From Clostridioides sp. ES-S-0010-02 (GTDB lineage: Bacteria > Bacillota > Clostridia > Peptostreptococcales > Peptostreptococcaceae), in the NCBI GenBank assembly GCA_020641055.1, contig CP067345.1:2721317-2785316 (forward strand): DNA of 64,000 bases, read 5' to 3'. How positions within the stretch are numbered: the first letter of the stretch is position 1; every line of letters starts with the position of its first letter. This document shows, in pieces, positions 35,680-43,717 of this stretch. A model generated the notes under the pieces. The model was not told the DNA's origin. It searched no databases and saw only the letters and a list, made by a program, of their open reading frames with translations. A program made the position numbers and the translations under genes.

Positions 35680-36258
35680 TTATAAGACCCCCTTTGAAGA
35701 TGCTATTTCATTGGAAATTACTTCGCTACCTTCTTTCAATGCTCTTGCAAATGCTTTAAAAATACTTTCTATTTTGTGATGGTCATTTTCTCCATACAAA
35801 AGATTAATATGTAAAGTTACTCTAGATTCATTTACAAAAGCTCTAAAAAATTCTTTAAAACATTGAGTACTCATACTACCAATCGTTTGAGTATCAAACT
35901 TTGCATTAAATACAAGATATGGTCTGTTGCTTATATCAATAGACACCATGGATAAAGATTCATCCATAGGTATGTAGATAGTAGAATATCTTCTTATTCC
36001 TTTTTTATCCCCTAAAGCATTTTTAAATGCCTCTCCTACAGCTATACCTATGTCCTCCACACTATGATGGTCATCTACATATATATCTCCTTTACAAATA
36101 ATCTTTAAATCAAACTTACCATGAAACGCCATTAAAGTAAGCATATGGTCTAAAAATCCAATTCCAGTATCTACCTCAACTTTTCCAGTACCATCAATGT
36201 TTAGTTCTACTAAAATCTGTGTTTCAAGTGTATTTCTTTCTATCTTCCAAACTCTCAT
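35680..36258 (-). CDS. hisB: Imidazoleglycerol-phosphate dehydratase HisB
   Basis: A 192-residue single-function manganese dehydratase. It has the two HH motifs of the duplicated fold, DDHHSVEDIGIAVGEA (~63) and GENDHHKIESIFKAFARAL (~157), plus GIGFLDHMLTL (~33). Unlike enterobacterial HisB it lacks the N-terminal histidinol-phosphatase domain, and no separate phosphatase gene is in this operon. It begins 2 bases after hisC. Confidence 0.96.
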   Translation of the reverse strand: MRVWKIERNTLETQILVELNIDGTGKVEVDTGIGFLDHMLTLMAFHGKFDLKIICKGDIYVDDHHSVEDIGIAVGEAFKNALGDKKGIRRYSTIYIPMDESLSMVSIDISNRPYLVFNAKFDTQTIGSMSTQCFKEFFRAFVNESRVTLHINLLYGENDHHKIESIFKAFARALKEGSEVISNEIASSKGVL

Positions 36259-36260
36259 AC

Positions 36261-37310
36261 CTAATTCTCCTTTTGAAAAATATCTTTTATAGCATTTGCA
36301 AACATAATATTTTCTTCTTTATCACCAATTGTAACTCTATAATAATTTTCTAGTTTTCCACTAAACTTTCTTATTAGTACTCCTCTATCAATCAGCTTTT
36401 GTGATAAATTTTCTATCTCAGAGTAAAATAATATAAAGTTTGCTTGTGACTCATACGCTTTGATACCCATATCAATTATTTCTTTATACAATTTTGCTCT
36501 TTCTTTTTTTACTTCATCTATATAGGACTTAACTACTTCTTTATTTTTCAATGCTCTTGTAGCAATGAAATCGGACAATGAATTTAAGTTATATGGAGGT
36601 CTTACCTTCTCAACAGAGTTTATCAAACTACTATTAGATAGCATATATCCAGTTCTTATCCCAGCTAATCCAAATGCCTTTGATAGAGTTCTAAGAACGA
36701 TTAAGTTTTCATACTCAAAAACATTCTCTAACATGCTTTCTTCCCCAAAATCCATATATGCTTCATCTAAAACTACTAAACTGTTAGTTGAGTTTAAAAG
36801 TTTTATTATGTCTTCTCTTTTAAGTATTGCCCCTGTTGGATTATTAGGATTACAAACAATTACTATCTTTGGATTATTTTCTTTTACTGTTTCAATTACA
36901 TCATCTATATTTATAACTAAATTTTCATCACTCTCAACACCTATAAACTTTGAACCATTTATCTGACTGTATATAGAGTACATGCTAAAACTTGGAGAAA
37001 AACTTAATATTGTTTCATCTTTATCTACAAAAGTATGTATTATCAAATCAATTATTTCACTTGAACCATTTCCTACTAAAAGGTTTTTCTTACTTACTCC
37101 AGAAATATCTATGTAATTTATTATAGACTCTTTTAAATCGCTATAAGAGTCTTCAGGATATAAATTTAAATCTATATCGCTATCTCCAAGCTCTTTAACA
37201 AGATACTTGAACAACTTTTTATTTCCTTCATTTGCATCAAGCTTTACCTTACAATTTACATGATTTGGTTCGTATCCCTTTAGTTCTCTTATACTTTCTT
37301 TTTCTCTCAA
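36261..37310 (-). CDS. hisC: Histidinol-phosphate aminotransferase HisC
   Basis: A PLP enzyme of 349 residues, fold type I. PLP-binding Lys is in LRTLSKAFGLAGIRTGY (~210); VCNPNNPTGA (~150) and VLDEAYMDF (~183) are present. The start is TTG at 37310, supported by GGAGAGG 6 bases upstream, with no better ATG nearby. It follows hisG by 34 bases, the place where hisD stands in many clostridial operons; there is no room for hisD here. Confidence 0.95.
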   Translation of the reverse strand: MREKESIRELKGYEPNHVNCKVKLDANEGNKKLFKYLVKELGDSDIDLNLYPEDSYSDLKESIINYIDISGVSKKNLLVGNGSSEIIDLIIHTFVDKDETILSFSPSFSMYSIYSQINGSKFIGVESDENLVINIDDVIETVKENNPKIVIVCNPNNPTGAILKREDIIKLLNSTNSLVVLDEAYMDFGEESMLENVFEYENLIVLRTLSKAFGLAGIRTGYMLSNSSLINSVEKVRPPYNLNSLSDFIATRALKNKEVVKSYIDEVKKERAKLYKEIIDMGIKAYESQANFILFYSEIENLSQKLIDRGVLIRKFSGKLENYYRVTIGDKEENIMFANAIKDIFQKEN

Positions 37311-37343
37311 TCTAAACCTCTCCTTGTCAATTTTAATTATATT

Positions 37344-37970
37344 TTAGTTATCAATTTCCTTAAACAAACGAATTATATTTTGAATTTGTTCATACTTAAA
37401 TCTATAACTAGCTCTATTTGATATAATCCTAGCGCTTATATCGCATATATCTTCTAATATTTCAAGTCCATTTGCTTTAAGTGTATTACCTGTCTCAACT
37501 ATATCAACAATTACATCTGATAAGCCTACTATTGGAGCTAGTTCAACAGAACCATTTAGTTTTATTATTTCAATTTTTTGACCTTTTTCTTTAAAGTATT
37601 TTTTTGCTATATTTGGGTACTTTGTTGCCACTTTTAAATATTCATCTTTTCTATATATGCTATCTCCCTTTAATCCTGCTACTGCAAATTTACACTTTCC
37701 AAAACCTAAATCATATATTTCATATACATCTGTTTCATTTTCTAAAATAGTATCTTTCCCTGCTATACCAAGGTCAGCAACTCCTTTTTCAACATAGGTA
37801 ACCACATCTGATGGTTTTACATGTATATATATGATTTTATTTTTTTCATCTTTAAAAATTAACTTTCTTGTATCAGTATCTATACTGTCTCCCAAGCCCA
37901 TTTTTTTAAATTTTTTAAATGATTCCCCTTCTATTCTTCCTTTTGCTAGTGCTATAGTTAAATAATCCAA
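37344..37970 (-). CDS. hisG: ATP phosphoribosyltransferase catalytic subunit HisG (short form)
   Basis: The first committed enzyme of histidine synthesis. The 208-residue short form lacks the C-terminal regulatory domain and needs HisZ, encoded just upstream. Motifs: LAKGRIEGESFKKF at the N-terminus, ADLGIAGKDTILE (~65), and VDIVETGNTLKANGL (~150). The start is TTG at 37970 with AAAAGGAGGTATTATT upstream, a strong signal. Feedback by histidine acts through the HisG-HisZ octamer in this enzyme type. Confidence 0.96.
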   Translation of the reverse strand: MDYLTIALAKGRIEGESFKKFKKMGLGDSIDTDTRKLIFKDEKNKIIYIHVKPSDVVTYVEKGVADLGIAGKDTILENETDVYEIYDLGFGKCKFAVAGLKGDSIYRKDEYLKVATKYPNIAKKYFKEKGQKIEIIKLNGSVELAPIVGLSDVIVDIVETGNTLKANGLEILEDICDISARIISNRASYRFKYEQIQNIIRLFKEIDN

Positions 37971-37991
37971 AATAATACCTCCTTTTCAATC

Positions 37992-38936
37992 TTACTTATA
38001 TACATACTTCATTAGCTCATCAACACTTAATGTAAATCCAATAGCTGGAATTTCTTTTCCATACTCTTTAGTTAGAGAATCATATCTTCCACCGCTTAGA
38101 ATTTCTTTATATGAGTCTGGATAGTATCCTCTAAACATAACTCCTTCATAATAGTCAAGCATTGTAATCATTGATAAATCAAATCTAGCTTTATCTAAAA
38201 AATTACATTCCTCAATTAAATCGTTTATTTGTTTTAACTCTTCAAGTGCTTGTTTCATCTTATCATTACAATAGAATTTTTGCGCCTTTTCAATAACATT
38301 ATATAGATTACCTTGAAAACTTAAGATATTTGATAATAATTCTTTTACATCATTTTTAATTTTTAAATCTTCAATATATACTTTTAATTCATGGTTATTT
38401 TTGGTATATAATAAGTTTTTAATTTGATTTTCACAATTCTTATTCAATTTTAATTCCTCTAATAATCCATTAATATATTTACTACTCCCAACTTCCAAAA
38501 TGAAATTATTGTTGTACTTTTCAAGTATCTTAAGGGCCAATTTTACCACTTCTCTATCTGCTTCTACAGAAGATTCTCCTAAATACTCACAACCTATCTG
38601 TCTTATCTCTTTTATTCCAACTGTATTCTTATTTTTATATATAGATGAATTATAAAAAAGTTTAAGTTTTAAACCCTCTTCCCATCTTGGTATGAGGCTT
38701 TTTATTATACTTGTAGTTATATCAGCTCTTAACACCATTACTCTTCCATTTACAACCTTTACCATAGATTCTTTTGGGATTTTACTATTTATATTTGTAA
38801 ATTCATCATATTCTTCAAATAATTGTGGTTCTATTTGAAAATATTCTTCATCTAAGAAAAGCCTGTCTATTTCTCTTTTTAATTTGTATCTTTTTTTAGA
38901 ATAAATAACCTCATCTTCAATTCTTAAAAATTTCAT
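37992..38936 (-). CDS. hisZ: ATP phosphoribosyltransferase regulatory subunit HisZ
   Basis: A 314-residue paralogue of the histidyl-tRNA synthetase catalytic core without the anticodon-binding domain. It complexes with short HisG and confers histidine inhibition. Family traits include MVKVVNGRVMVLRADITTSI (motif 2 region), REIRQIGCEYLGES, and ILSGGRYDSLTKEYGKEIPAIGFTLSVDEL at the end. The ATG at 38936 follows GGGTGAGAGT. It is the first structural gene after the leader-peptide attenuator. Confidence 0.95.
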   Translation of the reverse strand: MKFLRIEDEVIYSKKRYKLKREIDRLFLDEEYFQIEPQLFEEYDEFTNINSKIPKESMVKVVNGRVMVLRADITTSIIKSLIPRWEEGLKLKLFYNSSIYKNKNTVGIKEIRQIGCEYLGESSVEADREVVKLALKILEKYNNNFILEVGSSKYINGLLEELKLNKNCENQIKNLLYTKNNHELKVYIEDLKIKNDVKELLSNILSFQGNLYNVIEKAQKFYCNDKMKQALEELKQINDLIEECNFLDKARFDLSMITMLDYYEGVMFRGYYPDSYKEILSGGRYDSLTKEYGKEIPAIGFTLSVDELMKYVYK

Positions 38937-38987
38937 ACTCTCACCCTTTTCATTAAAATTACTCTTACATTTGCAAATTTAAAACAA

Positions 38988-39022
38988 TAAAAAAGCCATA
39001 TAGGCTTTATACCTATATGGCT
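38988..39022 (-). terminator. Attenuator terminator of the his operon
   Basis: AGCCATATAGG (39022-39012 on the minus strand), a 7-base loop and CCTATATGGCT (39004-38994), followed by TTTTTTATTG. It is a perfect 11-bp stem located between the leader peptide and hisZ (58 bases before its ATG). Confidence 0.92.
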
Positions 39023-39045
39023 ATAATTTTCTTTTAAAATTACTT

Positions 39046-39133
39046 CCCATCATAGATACAAGACCAATTACACTAAAAACAGGGCTTGTGTCTATGAATC
39101 AATTTCATATTACAATCCCTTTAATCTATGATG
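39046..39133 (-). promoter_or_regulatory. Mutually exclusive RNA pairings in the his leader
   Basis: The segment at 39048-39062 can pair in two ways. Its part 39048-39057 is exactly complementary to 39124-39133, which includes the end of the His-codon run. Its part 39051-39062 pairs 11 of 12 bases with 39085-39096, just after the leader stop. The two cannot form together, so a ribosome stalled on His codons would change the fold. How this feeds into the terminator at 39022-38988 was not resolved by eye. Confidence 0.65.
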
Positions 39134-39184
39134 ATGGTGATGATTTAATTTTATATTTAATTTTTCTACATTTAATCTCACCAT
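39110..39184 (-). CDS. his operon leader peptide, 24 aa with five consecutive His codons
   Basis: ATG at 39184 is preceded by GGGAGGAAATTATC, a strong ribosome binding site. The peptide reads MVRLNVEKLNIKLN, then HHHHH (codons CAT CAC CAT CAT CAT), then RLKGL and stop. The frame ends 88 bases before the attenuator terminator stem. It is the histidine counterpart of HisL in enteric bacteria: ribosome stalling at His codons when charged tRNA-His is scarce should prevent termination. The sequence is unrelated to enteric HisL and no T-box is present. Confidence 0.93.
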   Translation of the reverse strand: MVRLNVEKLNIKLNHHHHHRLKGL

Positions 39185-39247
39185 GATAATTTCCTCCCAA
39201 ATATTTTTTATTAATATTCTAAATTTACAGTTTTTTTATTACTATTA

Positions 39248-39276
39248 ATAATAATATACTTTTCAAAAATTGGCAA
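39248..39276 (-). promoter_or_regulatory. Probable promoter of the his operon
   Basis: TTGCCA (39276-39271), 17 bases, TATTAT (39253-39248) on the minus strand. Each differs from consensus by one base. Transcription would start about 57 bases before the leader-peptide ATG. Confidence 0.65.
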
Positions 39277-39463
39277 TAGTTATTTAAAAATTTAAATAAA
39301 ATATTTTATATGATTTTTTATTTGTACAGTTAGATATTTAATCTTTACTTAATTTGGAAGTTTTGTGTATAAAAAATGAAATTTCGGGAAAAATTGTAAT
39401 AATTAAAAAAAACTTATTAAAATATAGTATAATAAGTATATCTTAATGTAAAGGGATGATTTT

Positions 39464-39640
39464 ATGTATAAATATGATGACTATGTAAATTTAACAAATG
39501 ATTTAGATTTGCCTGTAGAAATTAGAAATAAATGTGTTAGAATTGTTAGTGTGTCAGAGAATTTAGAGGATATAATTATAGTACATAAATTCAAACTATA
39601 TGTCGTAAATGAGAAATACATTAAAGGAATTATGGAATAG
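39464..39640 (+). CDS. Small uncharacterised protein, 58 aa
   Basis: A 58-codon frame starting MYKYDDYVNLTNDLDLP and ending YIKGIME. It is preceded by AAGGGATGATTTT, and a TATAAT box about 33 bases upstream of the ATG suggests its own promoter. A clear intrinsic terminator follows at 39700-39750. The sequence reads like a small beta-rich domain (CVRIVSVSENLEDIIIVHKFKLYVVNEKYI), an SH3-like pattern. No family name can be given. It is divergent from the his operon. Confidence 0.65.
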   Translation: MYKYDDYVNLTNDLDLPVEIRNKCVRIVSVSENLEDIIIVHKFKLYVVNEKYIKGIME

Positions 39641-39699
39641 ACATTTTGAATATGCTATTTTTATAAACAGGTTATTATAAATATAATTGTATTTATAAT

Positions 39700-39750
39700 A
39701 AGGAACTGTCTTATAGTAGAAGATAGATTCTATATAAGACAGTTCTTTTT
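39700..39750 (+). terminator. Terminator after the 58-aa gene
   Basis: GAACTGTCTTATA (39703-39715) pairs with TATAAGACAGTTC (39733-39745), followed by TTTTT. Confidence 0.85.
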
Positions 39751-39798
39751 ATTTTCTTCATTGTAGAAATTTTAGTATCAATTAACTGGATTCTTAAA

Positions 39799-40452
39799 CT
39801 ATAAAACATACAATAAAACAGCTAAAAAGTGGAATAAAGAACCTAACATAATAAAAATATGAAATATCTCATGAAATCCAAATTCAGGACTTATGTTTGG
39901 CTTCTTAATAATGTAAATAACTGCACCTATAGAGTAAGATACACCTTCTATTATTAATAAGTTAAGACAATCCTTAGGAATTGAATTAAATGCATTTATA
40001 TCAAAGACAATTGCCCACCCCATAAGTAAATATAGACTTGTAGACAACCATCTAGGTGCATCCATCCAAAATATTTTTATTACTATACCAATAAATGCAA
40101 CTATCCATATTGCTGTAGTAAATATTATTCCCTCTTCTTTTTGCATAAAATATAAGCATATTGGTGTATATGAACCAGCAATCAATACATAAATCATTGC
40201 GTGGTCTACTTTTCTGAAAAATAATTCTTGTTCTGGTGTACCTTTTAAAAAATGATAATATGAGCTTGCACTATAAAGAGCAATTAATGATAATCCAAAT
40301 ACAGACACAGACACTATCATCAAAAAAGAAGTTTGTTGTAAAGATATAGATTGAAAAATTAAAATTATAGTAGCTATAAGAGATAAACAAGCCCCTATAA
40401 AATGAGTTAAACTACTTATTGGGTCTCTACCCTTTAAAAAAAATTGATACAT
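39799..40452 (-). CDS. Hemolysin III family membrane protein (PAQR-like)
   Basis: A 217-residue protein with seven membrane segments. The conserved metal-type positions of the family are visible: SLTHFIGACLS near the start (His), ASSYYHF (~70), RKVDHAMIYVLIAGSYTP (~86) and GFHEIFHIFIMLGSLFHF near the end. Despite the name, haemolysis is not established for most members; they resemble adiponectin-receptor-type hydrolases. The ATG at 40452 is preceded by AGGAGGACGAA. It is a single gene. Confidence 0.88.
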   Translation of the reverse strand: MYQFFLKGRDPISSLTHFIGACLSLIATIILIFQSISLQQTSFLMIVSVSVFGLSLIALYSASSYYHFLKGTPEQELFFRKVDHAMIYVLIAGSYTPICLYFMQKEEGIIFTTAIWIVAFIGIVIKIFWMDAPRWLSTSLYLLMGWAIVFDINAFNSIPKDCLNLLIIEGVSYSIGAVIYIIKKPNISPEFGFHEIFHIFIMLGSLFHFLAVLLYVL

Positions 40453-40611
40453 TTCGTCCTCCTACAATTATGTATTTTAAAAATTACATTTTATATATAG
40501 TTTTTAATACTATATTATAAATTTAATTATACCACTTTATATATCTTTTGCAACCATTAATATTGTTTTATTTTCTAAATTAGTGTATTATAAATATTAT
40601 GGAGGTAACAT

Positions 40612-41178
40612 ATGATGAACAATGAATTAAATACCATAATACTGGAAACGCTAAATAATACAGATATAACTTCAAATGATATTCCATCTATTGACCTATA
40701 TATGGATCAGATTATTTCTCTAATTGACAGTAAACTTTCTGCCAATAAAAGATTTGAGGATGATAAAATTCTCACTAAAACAATGATAAATAATTATAGT
40801 AAAGAAGGATTAATCAAACCAATTAAGGGAAAAAAATATACCAAAGAACAAATCTTACAAATGATAATCATTTATTCTATGAAAAATACACTTACAATAC
40901 AAGAGATTAAAAGAATCTTAAATGGTGTATACGAAAAAGATGATTTCAACGGAGAAGATTTAGTGGCATGTTATGAAAAGTTTATATCAATAAAAGAAAG
41001 GCAAAGAAATAATATGCCAAACTTTATAGAGTCTAATTTTGAAAATATCAGTATTAATCCAGAAAATAAAGGTGATTTATTGATAGCCTTACTAAGCCTA
41101 ACTTCAATGGCTGACCAATTAAAAAGTATTTCAGAAAAAATAGTAGATACTTTTTTCCAAGATACTCCCAAAAAATAA
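40612..41178 (+). CDS. DUF1836 family protein
   Basis: A 188-residue protein resembling the DUF1836/YkrK family: a MerR-like winged-helix segment in the middle (LTKTMINNYSKEGLIKPIKGKKYTKEQILQMIIIYSMKNTLTIQEIKRIL across ~62-112) suggests DNA binding. The family is common in Firmicutes and uncharacterised. The ATG at 40612 follows GGAGGTAACAT; a second ATG directly follows. It is divergent from the hemolysin III gene. A long hairpin follows the stop at 41192-41264. Confidence 0.78.
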   Translation: MMNNELNTIILETLNNTDITSNDIPSIDLYMDQIISLIDSKLSANKRFEDDKILTKTMINNYSKEGLIKPIKGKKYTKEQILQMIIIYSMKNTLTIQEIKRILNGVYEKDDFNGEDLVACYEKFISIKERQRNNMPNFIESNFENISINPENKGDLLIALLSLTSMADQLKSISEKIVDTFFQDTPKK

Positions 41179-41191
41179 TTTTAATAAAGTA

Positions 41192-41264
41192 AGACTGAAA
41201 ATAAATATTAAAATACAATACAGCTTAAATTAATCATTATTGTATACAATATAATTTTCAGTCT
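41192..41264. terminator. Long imperfect hairpin after the DUF1836 gene
   Basis: AGACTGAAAAT (41192-41202) pairs with ATTTTCAGTCT (41254-41264), with an inner ATACAATA/TATTGTAT stem. It lacks a clear T-run, so it may be a weak terminator or a processing structure. Confidence 0.5.
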
Positions 41265-41317
41265 AAATATTAATACTTTCTATTTTTAACTCTTTCAAGA
41301 ATCTCCATATCTAAAGT

Positions 41318-41527
41318 TTACAAATTTAATTTTATTCTATTTAAGTTTTGACAATGTGAACAATTCAAATTAACTTGAATTTGTTTATACCCTATGAAAA
41401 CGGCTTGTTTAAGTATACCAGTGCCATCATCTATCATCACTACATTGTCTTTTATCTCTACATGGAAATTATTTTCTTGATTACACCAATAACAATCATA
41501 CTTCTCATTACTTTTTTCTTCTCGCAT
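41318..41527 (-). CDS. Small zinc-ribbon protein, 69 aa
   Basis: The product has CYWC near the N-terminus and CSHC near the C-terminus, a four-cysteine zinc-ribbon pattern around a beta-rich core (NFHVEIKDNVVMIDDG). An in-frame TTG at 41545 exists, but it lies over the AAGGAGG that serves the ATG at 41527, so the latter is the start. No family name or function recognised. It is upstream of nothing on the same strand within its transcript. Confidence 0.7.
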   Translation of the reverse strand: MREEKSNEKYDCYWCNQENNFHVEIKDNVVMIDDGTGILKQAVFIGYKQIQVNLNCSHCQNLNRIKLNL

Positions 41528-41607
41528 GATTTTCGCCTCCTTCAATATAGGTTTCTACATTAAGAGAGGTTTTTCCTTTATATTTTCAATAAAATAAAAT
41601 ATTATAA

Positions 41608-42261
41608 CTAAAACTTCATAGAATCTACTATGCCTTCTATTTTTTCAGATGCTTTTTCTATTGCACTTTGTCTTTCTTCTTCACTAGTTCCAGTTCCATC
41701 TACTAATAATTCATCAAATTTTTTGATTCCTATAAATTTCATGATACTTTCCACATAATTTACCCCTTTATTCATAACTGGTTTTAGTACCCATGGTATA
41801 TGTCCACCTGAAGATTGTATATATACCATACTTCTATCAATATCATTCAGTATTCCTTGTGGTTTATCATCACCTTCAAAAGATATAGTTTTTCCATCTT
41901 GAATTATACAATCTATATATTCTTTAAGTGGTGCTGGAAAAGATAAACTCCACATAGGTGCTGCTATTACATATACACTTGCACTCACAAATTGGTCACA
42001 AAGGCTTCTAATTTTTGCAAGTTCTTTTCTATCCTTATCATCTAATTGCTTAGCGGCTTCTTCGCTGACTATACTATTTCTCTTTTCGAAGTATTGATAT
42101 TCTAGTCTTGGTATATGCTCTTTATAAAGATCTATTTCTTCAACTTCAAAATCCTTATTTTTTTCTATAAATTTATTGATAAACTTTCTTGCTACAGTTT
42201 TACTTGAAGATAAATCTTCTGGTTTTGAATTCACATTTATATATAATAATTTTTTCTTCAT
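41608..42261 (-). CDS. FMN-dependent NADH-azoreductase-type flavoprotein (AzoR family)
   Basis: A 217-residue flavodoxin-fold protein. The N-terminus KLLYINVNSKPEDLSSSKTVARKFINKF is the FMN phosphate loop, and AAPMWSLSFPAPLKEYIDCIIQDGKTISF (split at ~95) and SGGHIPW (~150) are AzoR motifs. It probably reduces quinones or azo compounds with NADH. The ATG at 42261 follows AGGAGTGAGCTT. It is a single gene. Confidence 0.87.
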   Translation of the reverse strand: MKKKLLYINVNSKPEDLSSSKTVARKFINKFIEKNKDFEVEEIDLYKEHIPRLEYQYFEKRNSIVSEEAAKQLDDKDRKELAKIRSLCDQFVSASVYVIAAPMWSLSFPAPLKEYIDCIIQDGKTISFEGDDKPQGILNDIDRSMVYIQSSGGHIPWVLKPVMNKGVNYVESIMKFIGIKKFDELLVDGTGTSEEERQSAIEKASEKIEGIVDSMKF

Positions 42262-42520
42262 AAGCTCACTCCTAAGATTATTTTTATATTATTATTTCAC
42301 AAAAATAACCATTCTATTCTGTAATTAAATTATAAAGTTAATAGAAATATATTTGTTAAATAATCTTAAAAAGTAAATTGATAGAGTACAGGAATAAAAC
42401 ATAATTTATTATATAATATAATTTTAAATATTTTAAAATTCTAATCAAGAAATTACCTATAGTATTTTAGGTTCCATAAAGTTATGTAAATTCCTCTCAG
42501 AGTTTCTAATTTCAATAAAA

Positions 42521-42550
42521 AATGGTATAGTGCTTTAACACTATACCATT
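42521..42550 (-). terminator. Terminator of the Fic gene
   Basis: AATGGTATAGTG and its exact complement with a 6-base loop, followed on the minus strand by TTTTTTATTG. It lies 20 bases after the stop at 42570. Confidence 0.9.
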
Positions 42551-42569
42551 AAAATTATTAAAGTATTTT

Positions 42570-43610
42570 TTAATACTTCTTCTTCCATTTTGCGCTTCTT
42601 CCCCTTGCAACAACCTCTATCTTATCTTGTTTTCTTAGATTATTAAAAACTCTATTTATAGTAGGTTCTGGAATATCAGGACACAAGTCCTTTATATCTT
42701 CTTTTGTAAAATATCCAAGAGTAGAATTTATTATTTTTTCTATTCTACTAGTTTTTGTCTGTCTTTTCTTATCAGATACATTTAAACTGTCATCTAACTT
42801 CTTATATGCAGTCAATATAGTTTCTAAAAAATATTCAATCCAAGCATTCATATCTGATTTTTCATTCCCTATAGATGACTTCAAATAGTTTAAGTTACTA
42901 TAGTACTCATATGAACTGTCATCAAATATTTTTCCTAAACTTATATATCTTCCAACTTCATATCCATTTTTGTTTAACAGCAGTAGTATAAGTACTCTTG
43001 CCATTTTTATATTACCTTCTTTAAATGGATGTATCAAGATGAAATCTAACACAAATGCAGAAATTAATATTAATATATCAATTTCATCCTCATCTATCAA
43101 TGTATTATAAGCTTCACATATTTCTTCTACAGCTTTTTCAACCTTATTAACACTTGCATCAACATTTATGAAGTCACTATTTTTTAAATTATATTCAAAG
43201 AATCCACTTTCTGATTTATAGCTTCCCCCTCTGGTAGATGAAAATTTATATAAGTATCCATGAAGTTCAAGAATTGTTTGCGAGCTTATTGGTATACTCT
43301 CATAAGCACTATTAATAGTTTTTACTACATCTCTGTATTCAACAATACTTAACTCTTCTCTACTTTTAGGTGTGACTTCATTGCTTATTAATTTTTCTAA
43401 ATTAAAAGTATTACTTTCTTTTTGATTTCCAATATATGTAGATTCCGAACAATCTACTAAAGATTTTTTTTCTAGACTTTCTAAAATTTCTTTTGGTTGT
43501 TTTTTGTAAAGCAGTTGTCTACCTTTATACTCATTTATCTTAGACAACATTTTAGCTACATTCATGTTTACATACATATTTTTTAATTTGCTTTTTTTTG
43601 TAAATTCCAT
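42570..43610 (-). CDS. Fic-domain protein with altered active-site motif and C-terminal winged helix
   Basis: A 346-residue protein. A helical N-terminus is followed by a Fic domain (~95-255) including LHGYLYKFSSTRGGSYK (flap) and the active-site loop HPFKEGNIKMAR (~197). The canonical motif is HxFx(D/E)GNGRxxR, so here the second Gly is Ile and the first Arg is Lys. The catalytic His and Glu/Asn remain. Residues ~285-346 look like a winged helix (RIEKIINSTLGYFTKEDI, PEPTINRVFNNLRKQDKIEV). Fic proteins transfer AMP or phosphate groups to target proteins; activity here is uncertain. The ATG at 43610 has GGAGTGATTTT upstream. No antitoxin gene is adjacent. Confidence 0.85.
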   Translation of the reverse strand: MEFTKKSKLKNMYVNMNVAKMLSKINEYKGRQLLYKKQPKEILESLEKKSLVDCSESTYIGNQKESNTFNLEKLISNEVTPKSREELSIVEYRDVVKTINSAYESIPISSQTILELHGYLYKFSSTRGGSYKSESGFFEYNLKNSDFINVDASVNKVEKAVEEICEAYNTLIDEDEIDILILISAFVLDFILIHPFKEGNIKMARVLILLLLNKNGYEVGRYISLGKIFDDSSYEYYSNLNYLKSSIGNEKSDMNAWIEYFLETILTAYKKLDDSLNVSDKKRQTKTSRIEKIINSTLGYFTKEDIKDLCPDIPEPTINRVFNNLRKQDKIEVVARGRSAKWKKKY

Positions 43611-43717
43611 AAAATCACTCCATAATTAGAATTTCTCTTCTTTTTGACAGCGGTTTTATTTTATCATATAATTGTATTTTTTACAATTTTTTACTTATTT
43701 ATCTGAAATTATACTTT

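Noticed and set aside
36565-36966. 133-codon plus-strand ORF inside hisC
   Set aside because: Shadow frame opposite the PLP-binding region; no start signal.
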